Under the pieces are notes generated by a model. The model had not been told where the DNA came from, ran no database searches, and saw only the letters and a list, made by a program, of their open reading frames with translations. A DNA stretch of 64,000 bases from Hippopus hippopus (Eukaryota; Mollusca; Bivalvia; Cardiida; Cardiidae): the NCBI GenBank assembly GCA_946811185.2, contig OX328099.1:14721859-14785858 (forward strand). Reading direction: 5' to 3'. A program made the position numbers and the translations under genes. Of this stretch, positions 50,201 to 62,200 are shown one piece after another; positions within the stretch are counted from its first letter, which is position 1; each line of letters starts with the position of its first letter.

Positions 50201-53200
50201 GCCTCAGCACTTTGTGTTCTGGTGAGCAAAAAACAAAGTGTAAACTAAACAAAAAAAAATACATGTTCTAAAACTAATCTACCTAAAAGCCTTAAAAATT
50301 ATAGCTCTAGAAATAAATCAAAGAGCACATCTTAACTCTAGAAAATTTAGACTGGTCCCAACTGAAAGAGTTTGAAGACACAAATATAAACATGGCTAAA
50401 AAAAATGAAGCTTGCCTCTGGCAGGGTAAAAACATTGAGGGAAAAGGAGAAAATGCTGGCCACCAGCATTTTCTCCTTTTTCCACAATGTTTTCCTTCTT
50501 CTTCAAGGTTGCTTAAACTTGGTATTGTGTGGTAAAAGGCTAATACATGTACATGGATTTAGGGCTTGTTTAGGCTTATTTAGCTAAGATATCACACAAA
50601 CTAATGGATAGTATAGATCCAAGATCCACAATTCCTCTTAAAGAGCAAGTTTAGGTAACTTCAGTGCTTTAACCTTTTTCCACAGAATCCTGAGTTTTAA
50701 TGACAGTAGGCTTCTGAAAACATTGTGGAAAAAGGAGAAAATGCTGGTAACCAGCATTTTCTCCTTTTTCCACAATGTTTTCTACCCTACCAAAGACAGA
50801 AATCATCATTTGGGCTACATTTGATCTGTCTTCTGCAATTGCTTTCAATTTGGAGGAAACCAAAATTTTCTTGTTTGGTAAAGGACCAATCCATTACCAC
50901 ATAGCAAAGACATGACCAATGGGGTCCTGCATCGCTCAGAGGTAAGGCGTAGGACTCTTAAACTTGAGGCCCAGGGTTTGCATCTGATTGAATGTACTGG
51001 GTTTTTTATGGGAGTGTCCTTGGGCAAGACACTTCAGAGCCCTAGCCTAGTACAGTTGAAACCCAAGACATATGAATATGTAAGCTGTCACTTTGATATG
51101 ACTTAAATTATGTTGAAGGCTAAGTTAAACACCATACAATAGACTTGTCCAAACTGAAAGCATTTGCAGACAAAAGCTTACATATGGCTGTAAATATGGG
51201 ATTTGTCTTTCAAATGGTGGAAAAAATTGTGGTAAAAAGAGAAAATGCTGGAAACCAGCATATTCTCCTTTATCCACAATTATTTTCAAAAGTCTTCTTC
51301 CTCAGGGCTGTTAAAACTTGAGATTGTATAGTAAAAAGGTTGACCCTTTAAAGGATAAACATGCAAAAGAGATATAACATTCAGTCTGTATGAGTGATCC
51401 TAACATTTCAATTCGAAAGGCCAAATTGTGGCTAAAAGTAAATGATTTTGAAGTTAAAGTGCATTTAAATTTAAATCATACCATTCAAAAGTAAGGAAAT
51501 TATTGTGAAGATGGCAATCTGTTATTGTATGGCTGGTCCAAGTGTTAGTCACTGGCAGAAAAATGAACTTTAAAACTAGGTAAAAAGTAGCCAGGTCGCT
51601 ATATCCTGTGTTACTTTAACCTAGTTATAAATTTATTTTTCTACCATGGAGAAACACTGTTGAAAAAGTAACAATTGCCCCTTTTTACATAATTTTTAAC
51701 CCTTTGCCACACAATCCCGAGTTTTAATGACCCTGAGGATAGTTATAAATTTATTTTTCTACCATGGAGAAACACTGTTGAAAAAGTAACAATTGCCCCT
51801 TTTTACATAATTTTTAACCCTTTGCCACACAATCCCGAGTTTTAATGACCCTGAGGAAGAAGGGCTTTTGAAATATTGTAGGAAAAGGAGAAAATACTGG
51901 TAACCAGCATTTTCTCTATTTCCCCAATGTTTTCTACCCTTTCTCAGACAACTTTCCCCTTTTGATCTACAATCAATTTGTTGCCTGCAAATGCTTTCAA
52001 TTTAGCCAAGTCCAAACTTTTGTTGTTTGGTAAAGGTTAAAAAAAGTCACTGCGAAAGTGTTAACTTTTATACATTATGTGCACCTAAATTTCTACCTGA
52101 ACTACTACATATACTTGTTTTCATCTCTGTTGAGATAAAAATTCCTTGTTTTCAAGCTTAAACAAAAACTAAAGCTGAAAGCTTTTATGCATGGCTTTGT
52201 TAAAAGATGTTTATGTAGATCTATTTTACTGGAATACTTGTATCTCTGAAAAATCAAATGCCATAAAGGTTACAGCAGGGGCATATATTGGTTAGAACTA
52301 CATATATATAGATATAACAAATACTTTTCTAAACTTTTATTTCATAGAACTCTTTTATGGCTTTTAGTTATTGCTGCCGCCAGAGCACCTATCCATACAT
52401 TCCTGAAGATTATTTTACCAGTATTTTGCATAGTATTCAATCCAGGCCACTGACTGCTTTCCCACATGCTTTGCCACATAACCATTATTGAAACAATGAT
52501 CAGCAGTGAGAGAGGACTTAATTCTGTCACAATGACTATCATCAACCCTCAGAAAGATATTGGCCATGCTGAAGATTTGAACCAGCAACTCCCTGGTTTC
52601 AAACCTTGTACATAACAAACTGAGCCTATGGCCTGGGGACTTTTTTAGAGCATAGCAGAAGAACTTAATCTCCTATTTCATAGGATATGGTTTAAAAATC
52701 ATAGAAAATATACAGATTTACAGAAAAAAAAAATCATTGGTTGGATTTTAAACAATCGAGCCATTCTCTGTGAAAAGGGGATTTAATGTTTCTGCAAAAC
52801 TTAAACCTATATCAGCCTGCATAGTCTGTGCAGGCTGATATGGGTGGAAGCTCTTTGCTTATTGTAAATTTTCTGCATGTCTGACAACCATGCTACCTCA
52901 TGATTCGGTCAGTTGTTAGACTAAATGTCACTTACAGATCCATAGTTTTGTGATGTCTTGCTTGGTACAATGCATCAAGGAGGCATTACCACACAATCCT
53001 AAGTTTTATCGATCCTGGCGACGAAAGCTATTTAAAACATTGTGGGAAACGGAGAAAATGCTGGTAACCATTTTCTCCTTTCCTAAAATGTTTTCTACCC
53101 TATAAAAGACTGAGATCATCATTCAAGCTACACCTAATTTGAAGTCTGCAAATGCTTTCAATTTGGTTCAGTCTATAATTTTGTCCTGTGGTAAAGAGTT

Positions 53201-56200
53201 AAACTGCCTTTTGTCAGAGCAAGGCTCAATTACATAAAAAAAGTAAATATACACATTTTACGAAAAACAAAGTCTAAGCTAAAACTGCAATATTAAATTT
53301 TGGGCTGTATATGCCTACTACATGCTGAAAATTACTATCTATATTTTAAGATACCTTTACTTTCTGTCAAGTATGAAATGTGGACAAAATTGAAATAAAG
53401 TAACAACAGCCACAAAAACTCCATCACTATTTTCGAAAAAAAAAAGGCAATGTACTTGGATTTCCTCTAATAAATCCTCAACTCTTTACCACAAAACCCC
53501 GACTTTTAACAACCTTGAAAAAGTAGGCTTATGAAAACACTGTGGGAAAAGGAGAAAATGCTGGTGACCAGCATTTTCTCCTTTCCCCGCAATGTTTTCT
53601 TTCCTTTCAAACACAAGTTTCAATTTTTGAGTCACCTTTATTTTGTCGTCTGCAAATGCTTCCAATTTGGACCAGTCTAAAATTTTGTCGTTTGGTAAAG
53701 AGTTAAGCTTTTTAACCCTTAGAGTGGAAAATAAACCAAACAGACATATTCAATCTAGGAAAAAGACCCATATAATTTCAATTTCAAGAATACTTTTCTC
53801 CAAAATGTCTCTGCAAATAGGACAGCGTAGATCAAAGATCAGACTGCACATTTTGTGCAGTCTGATCTTGATCTACACATCTAGCAAGTGAAACAATAGC
53901 TGTGAAAGGTTGATCATGGGTTTATCTTTATTATTTTAAATCTATATTTAAGTTACATATTCTCTTTCGATATAATTGTAACATGAAAGGGAAAAAATAG
54001 ATAGCTAAACAAAGCAATAAACCTGGTTAAAATAAAATAAAATCCAATTCTTGTGATTGAAAATTGGAGATACAAATGCATTTCACCCTTTTGATTTTAT
54101 CTAAAAATCTAGTTTTGAATGAATTTAAAAAAAAAATGCACTGTAAACTGAGTACCATAAAAACACATGAGACATGCTCTGGTGAAACAGGGCTTACTGC
54201 ATCTCCATAATAGCTTGTACCCAACAAGACTTCACATACATGTAATAAGGGATCCAGAAAATCCACTTTGAAAATTGACCGATAGCAAACAGTGTTGGCC
54301 CAGGTCAGCCTGCGTGGACTGCGCAGGCTGACCTTGGTCATTACTTTTTGCAGATGTATTAAGCCCCCTTTTCAAAGCATGGCTCACATCTTTTTAACAA
54401 ATGAAGTCAAGAGGTTTTAACACATTGTGGGGAAAGCAACAATGGTTCTTTTCAGCAAATTTTTCCTTTTACCATGATGCTTTCCATATCATTCAAAGAT
54501 ATTTTGCTTTCATTCAAATATTTCTCACTTGTATCACAAGCTCAACTTAATGGCAGTTAAAAAGCTATCCATATGCATTGTGGTAAATGTTCAACCCTTT
54601 ACCATACATCTCAAGTTTTCATGATGTTGAGGAAGACGGCTTTTGAAAAGATTATGGGAAAAGGTGAAAATGTTGGTAGCCAGCATTTTCTTCTTTTCCA
54701 ACAATGTAATATACCCTTTTAACTCTTTAACAAACAACAAAATTTTACACTGGTCCAAATTAAAAGCACTTGCAGACAATAAGTTAAATTGACTCCAAAA
54801 CTGAACTTTGCCTTTGAAAGGTTAGAAAACATTGTGGGAAAAAGGGGAAAATGCTGGTAACCAGCATTTTCTCCTTTTCCCCGAATGTTTTCTATCCTTT
54901 CTAAGACAAACTTCATCATTTCACACATTTAGTTTGTTGTCTGAAAATGCTGTGAATTTGGACAAGTCTAAAATTTTGCTGTATGGCAAAGGGTTAAGTC
55001 AACATAGCAGACTATGTAGATCAAAGATTTGACTGCACATATTGTGCAGTCTGATCTTGACTTACTCTGTCTGCAAAAGGAATTAGTGGAGTAAAACGTA
55101 TCTAAGGTTTCATATTTACCTCAAGAATCTTTTCAGCATCTCTGTACTTTTCTTCATCCTCTAATCTTCTCCTTTCTTGCTCTCTTCTGTTTTGTTCCTC
55201 CAACTCTCTGAGTCTCTCTTCCTCTCTCTGTCTCTCCTGTAAAGTACAGTATGTAATCATTTAACCCTTTACCAGACGACAAAATTTTAGCCATGTCCAA
55301 ATTGAAAGCATTTGCAGACAACAATTTCAGTGTGGCTCAAATGGTGCAGTTTTTCTTTGACAGGGTAGAAAACATTTGTGGGAAAAGGAGAAAATGCTGG
55401 TTACCAGTATTTTCTCCTTTTTTCACAATGTTTTCAAAAGGCTTCTTTCCCAGGGTCATTGAAAGTCGGCATTGTGCGGTAAAGGGTTAACTCTATACCA
55501 AATGGCATGATGAAATCTCCATTTCACAAGCATGTTAAACTCTTCACCAAATGACAAAGTTTTACACTTGACCAAACTGAAAGCATGTGCAGACAACAAA
55601 TTCAATTTAAATTAGAGGATGATTTCTCTCTTTAAAATGGTAGAAAACATTGTGGGAAAACAAAGAGAAAATGCTAGTCATCAGCATTTTCTCTTTTGTG
55701 CCCACAATGTATACGGATGCCTTCTTCTTCAGGACCATAAAAATCATGTGAATGTATGGTAAAGGGTTAAATATATCAGCCTATTATAAGCATTTTTTAA
55801 ATTTTGATATGGTAAATAATAAATTCTAACATGACACGTGAATTCGGCTCTATAAACACAGTGCAACGAAAGCGTGGTAAAATCTGCGACATTCTATATA
55901 GAGTGACGTCATTCTAGTAAGTAAGTTATTCAATGGAATATAATCTTTATCCGCGTTTTTACTTTTACTTGTTTTCCTTTGATTAAAAGTTGGTCATGTC
56001 AGAATCGAAATAATCTTCTTTCTATCGTGGTTTATCGTTCAATAAACCACGTTGTGAGTTATGAGGCCCAATGAATAAACCATTTATTGTGCCTCATAAC
56101 TCACAACTGTGTTTTATTGAATGATAAACCACGATAGAAAGAAGATTATTTCTTAATTAAATCCACAGATCTTACTTCAACAGAAACACTTATTCCTTTT

Positions 56201-59200
56201 CTTGCATGTAACAAATAGAGAAAAAAAAGGAGTTTTCATTTTTCTGCTTGATGTTTCTTCTACAGGATGAGGTCATGCTAATGACATTACCAAACAACAA
56301 AACTTTGGACAAATCCAAATACAAAGTATTTGCAGATAACAATTTGAATAAGGCTCAAATGACGGAACTTGTCTATGACAGGGTAGAAAACATAGTGGGA
56401 AAAAGGAGAAAACGCTGGTTACCGCATTTTCTTCTTTCCACACTTTGTTTTCAAAAGTCTTCTTCCTTAGGGTCGTTAAAAGTTAGGAATGTGTGGTAAA
56501 GAACTAATGATTTGGTATCATCTGTATTTAAACCAAGTGTCAAACTACATACACTGAAAATGGATACAAAAATGACATACTGTATATATGGAAATTTTTG
56601 CCATTTTGCAAATTTGGAAAATGCACAAAACTTTTCTGTTCCTATATCTTGCTACAAGTTTACTAACAAATTACGAGTCTCTTGTATTCGCAAACATTTC
56701 CGTACGTAAAATGTCTGTAATCTGTAATTCGCAAAATTTTCGTTACGCATGTATATCCAGTATACAGTAAGCAGTGAATGAATAATGGTGACATGATCAA
56801 GTCATATGATTCATTGATTGTGTGGTGTTTAACGCCGTTTTCAACATTATTTCAGTTATATCGCGGTGGCCAGTGCACCTATCCATGCTTTCCTGGAGTC
56901 TCTTTTACCAGTACTCCGCACAATTTTCTTTCCAAGCCACTGGCTGCTTTCCCACATAACCATCAAAGAAACAATGGTCAGCAGTGGGAGAGGAATGAAT
57001 CCTGTCGCAATGACTATCATCAATCCTCGGAAGGAAATTGGCCGAGCCAGGGATCGAACTCACGACCCCCTGTTCTCAAGTCCTGTACGCTTCCAACTGA
57101 GCTACCGGGGCTCGGCTATCAAGTCATAACTCATTGTTACAACCATATCTCTTAAAATTCACTTAAAAACATATAACATGAAACAAAATCTACCTGTTTC
57201 AGTTAATCAAATCCCTAACATTTAACCCTTTACCAAACAGTACCGGGTTTTTACGGCTCTGAGAAAGAAGCCATTTGAAAACATTGTGGAAAAAGGAGAA
57301 AATGCTGGTAACCAGCATTTTCTCCTTTTCCCACAATGCTTTCTACTCTTCCCACTAGAAACTTTAATTTTTGAGTCACATAAATTTTGTCATCTGCAAA
57401 GGCTTTCAATTTGGACCAGTCCAAAATTTTGTCATTTGGTAAAGAGTTAAGTCACTAGTCAGTACTTCTATAAACTGAACCACTGCACTCTTGTGACAAT
57501 AGAATGTGATTAACAAGTGTTTATGATGTGTTCCAAACATGTGTTTCTAACATGTGTTCCTAATATGCAATTGTGATACGTCACATAATAGCAGCTAGCT
57601 TCTCTCTTCTTGGCTAAAAAGTTTGACAAAAAATATAAAAGAAAAACTGGAAATCCATCATGTTAGATAATTACCAATTCCTCCTCTTCCTGCTGTCTTC
57701 GTCGTCTTTCCTCTGTAGAAGAAAACGATCAATTTAATTCTTTATCCAACAATCCTTAATTTTAACAAGACTCTTGAAAACACTGTTAGAAAAGGAGAAA
57801 ATACTGATAACCAGCATTTTCTCCTTTTCGAACAATGATTTCGACCCTTATGCAGGCAAATCTTATGTTTGGGCCTCATTTATTTTGCCGTTTGCTTACT
57901 GAATGTGTTTTATGTGAATTGCTACTATTTTCCAATGAATACATTTGTGACCCGTCATGCAAAAAGGGACCATCTGGGAACTGCGAAAAGTGTCGACCCT
58001 GGTCAGCCTGCGCTTTTATGATATTTTCTGTATGAAAAGTGGTCATTCTACCTTACTACACAATCATTTTTGAACTATCAACTTAAACTGACCTGCACTA
58101 TCTTTGATCTGTTTTCATCTAATTGATGTACAGAATTTCCAGATTGTCCCTTTTCGCATGACGGGTCACATTTATCAAAATAACAACTCTATTTACAGAA
58201 TACAAAAAAAAAAAGTGTTCCATTCAGGATGATTGCAAAATCAAAATATACATGCACTATAAACCTTTACCAGGCAATCCTGTGTTTTTAGGAGCCTGGA
58301 GAAGAGGGCTTTGTTAAGCATAGTGGTAAAAGGAGAAAATGCAGGTTCTCCATTTCCCACAATTTTCTATACTTTCAAAAATTAATCCCATCATTTGGGC
58401 CATATTTAATCTTTAGTCTGAAAATGCTTTCAATATGGAGAAGTTGAAATTTCATCATCTGGAAAAGTGTTAAATCCCTTTACAAAATCAGTCTTTTGCA
58501 AAAGATAGCTCTATATGACACACATGAGAACATTTGCTTTATTGATGAAAAATGAATCTATACCCTCTTCTGCCAGCATTCTCTTTCTGGCCTCCTCCTC
58601 TTCTCTCTTCCTTTCCTGAAATAGCCATACAGACAAATCAATTCTCCTATATCCGTTTGGAAATCAAACTTTAGTTCAAACATATTTATTTTACATCGTT
58701 TGAGAAACAAGTTCTAGTGAGTTATACTAATCTCTCTGCTTCTGATTCTGCTTCCTGGGAACTATACCAGTGTCAGTGCTACATGTTTGGGCCAATGAAC
58801 AGTCCCAAAGTTAACATTCACTCCTGGTTATCAAACTCCGGACACCACACATCGAACTTTGAGAGTTTATTTGGAGAATTTTCCGCGAGAAACATGTCCT
58901 TCGAAAACAGTGTGGCAGCTCTTTTTACCCACTGTGGATATACTGTTTTACAAAGAAACCCCAGTTTTAACAATGCTAAACAAGGGTAATCCTGAAAAAA
59001 TTGTGAGGATAGGATAAAATGACGGTAAACAGCATTTTCTCCTTTTCCCTGAATGTTTTCCATCCTTTTAAAGACAAATGTCATAATTTGAGCCAAGTTT
59101 GATTTGTTGTCTGCCACTGCTTTGATTCAGAACAAGTCTTAAATTTTGTAGTATGGTAAAGAGTAAATTATCAAACTTCGAGGATTACTTTGAACATTTT

Positions 59201-62200
59201 TTTGCTATGAATATGTCTTAGACAAACAATGTGACAGCAATTTTGATTTCCTACGCATAAACCCTATACTAAACACCTGGGCAATTAAAAATAAAACATG
59301 ATTATATCTGTTGGCTTACAAGTTCTCTTCTCCTTTTTTCCTCTTCCTTTCTCTCCCTATTACGTCTTTCTTCTTCTTCAGCCAGCCTTTCTCTTTCTAG
59401 TTGTGCTTTAGAAATAAAAGAAAAACAACATCACAATAATGCTAAGTTTGCAAATTGATTTCTTGTGCTGCAGTAAAATATGCAAAATAATAAAATTCAA
59501 TAACAATTAACCGTCTACCAAACAATCCCAACTTTTAACAACCCATAGTAAAAAGACTTTTAAAAACATCGTGGGAAAAGGAGAAAATGCTGGTAACCAG
59601 CATTATCTCCTTTTCCCACAATGTTTTCTACTCTTTCACAGCCAAATCTGAAAATTTTAGCCCCATTTAATCTGTCATCTGCAAATTCTTTCAATTCTAA
59701 CGATTCCAAATTTTTGTCATTTGGAAAAGGGTTAATACAGGTACATAACATGATATACCACTATAAAAATAATATTATCATGTTCCTCATAACTACACAG
59801 ATACAACTTTTTTAAAACCCTAGGCTGCTATGCACGACTCAAGGACCTTTTGCAGACAGTGTAGATCATGATCAGACTGATCTTAGATCTACACTGTCTG
59901 ATGAGGAGATATCTTTTCTCTAAAAATACTTTTGAAATAACAAAACTTGGGGTTTTACTGTCAGTCTGAAAGTTTATTTTCATTTATTTAGCAGGATAAG
60001 GGTACATTGGTTCAACCATTAAAAATATTGATGGTAAGGGAGAAGTTACTTGTTACAAGGAATTCTTTTCCTTTCCTTTGTAGAACAGAAAATTCATTTC
60101 TTTTACATCAAATGTTTTCTTCTGTCACAAAGAATGTTTTTTATCAGTCTAAAATTTGTCTGTAAAGCAATAGGTTCACCAATTACAGTTCAGGTTTACT
60201 TTGACCTTCACAACACCAGGGATCATATAAACACGTTCTATATATACAATCCCTGACAACACCATTATAGTCATACTAAAACACCCATTTTCAGAAGAAA
60301 GATACTGGTTTCTACAGGTATGGCTGTTTAATTTTCACGCAATGTTTTCAAAAGTTGCCTGTTTACCGCAAGAGCATCAAAAGTCACAGTTGTACAGTAA
60401 CTGGTTAATCCTTTACCAAACAATCCTGTATTTTGATGATCCTGAAAAAGAAAGATTTTGAAAAATTTGTGGGAAAAGAAGAAAAAGCTAGTAACCAGCA
60501 TTTGTCCCTTTTCCCATAATGTTTTCTATTCTTTCAAAGATAGGTATCATGACTTTGGCTTCATTCAGTTTATTGTCTGCAAATGCTTTGACTTTGGTCA
60601 AATCCTAGATTTTGTTGTTTGGTAAAGAGTTAACTCTTTACTCTTTACCAAATGACAAAATTTTAGACTAGTCCAAATTGAAAGCATTTGTATACTACAC
60701 ATTAAATATGAATCAAAAATTGAAATTTTATTTAAGAAGGGTAGAAAACATTGTGGGAAAAGGAGAAAATGCTGGTAACCAGCATTTTCTCCTTTTCCTG
60801 CAATGTTTTCAAAAGGCTTCTTCTTCATGGCCATTAAAACTTATATTTTGTGGTAAAGGGTTAAACAAACAGTAACTGTAAATTGTTATCCTTGTTGCTC
60901 ATATTTCTATACCTACCTAATCTTTCTCTCTCATCCTCCTCTCTATCTAGTATTGTATCAATGCTACTTTTCACATTACAGAGCAATACTTCAATTTCTT
61001 GGAAAGCAACAGGGCTACCAGGGATAGCTCTCTTGCGTAGAAAATCTCTCCACTTATGTCGTGAAAAATTCTTCCCATGAACAGCTTGAACAAGCCACCT
61101 GAAAAGGATAGAAACCATTTACAGTAGAAGCTCACAGAGAATTTATTTACCAATTATTCTAAATACTCTCTGATTCTAAGTTCAAAGATCAGCCATCTGA
61201 TTGGCTTAGAAAGAAATTTGTTTTATTCACCAATGTTGGAGACAAAATCCATTTATGAAGTAGCTGCTGTGCAACAAACCACATGGCTGACAAGGACTTA
61301 ATTGCTTTGTTATCAATGTTTTTAAAGCATTATATTAGCCATTTCTCTTTAAGGTACTGTTGACCAAAACACATACATACACATATTACACAAAAGAACA
61401 GAAAAGGGAAAAATTTTAACTTGTGTCAGTAATTAAACAATACTTTTGGCAAAAAGTATTCTATAATTACTTACAGCGATTAGAACTGTCCTGTTCTGTT
61501 CTGTATAATACATGAAAGACAGACAGTTAAGAGCACTTTTTTTCAACAGTATGAACAATTTTGGGAAAAGGGAATACTTGATTATTACATTACCAATTGT
61601 TCCTTTTCCAACAATATTTTCAGGAGCTGTCATCTGTGGTGGTGTAAAAAGTGGTACATGTATAAATTCGTCGGTCTGGTTTTAACAAAATCCAGTTCTA
61701 TATCTGTTTGTGAAACAATCTCATCTTTTTTGATCCTGAGAAAGAAGGCATTTGAAAACATCAGAACAGGAGAAAATACAGGTTACCAGCATTTTTGCCT
61801 TTTCCCATTGTTTTCTACCCCTGCAAAGACAAATCCTATCAATTGAGTAACATTTGAATACCATCTGCAAATTAGAGGTGTCTAGACTTTTGGGTTAAAG
61901 TAAAGAGTTGAAATATAAATACACTGTACATAGCTGGATAAGAAATACCTGGCTTGGTCAGCTGTTATAGTGTCTCTCTGTTCTCTATCAAGGAGAGAAA
62001 ATTCCCATCTCAAATCCTGCAGTAGATAGTAGCGCCTGTCCATCTCTTGTAGGAGGTCATATAGGTCATCAAGGGTGCATGTACCAGGGGAGGAACATGC
62101 ATACTTCATACTGGCCAGGACCTGCAAGTTTCATTGTAAGCTTTGTTGCATCATAAGCTTTGTTGCAACTGTAAGTTTTTTAGTACTGCAATTAACTCAT

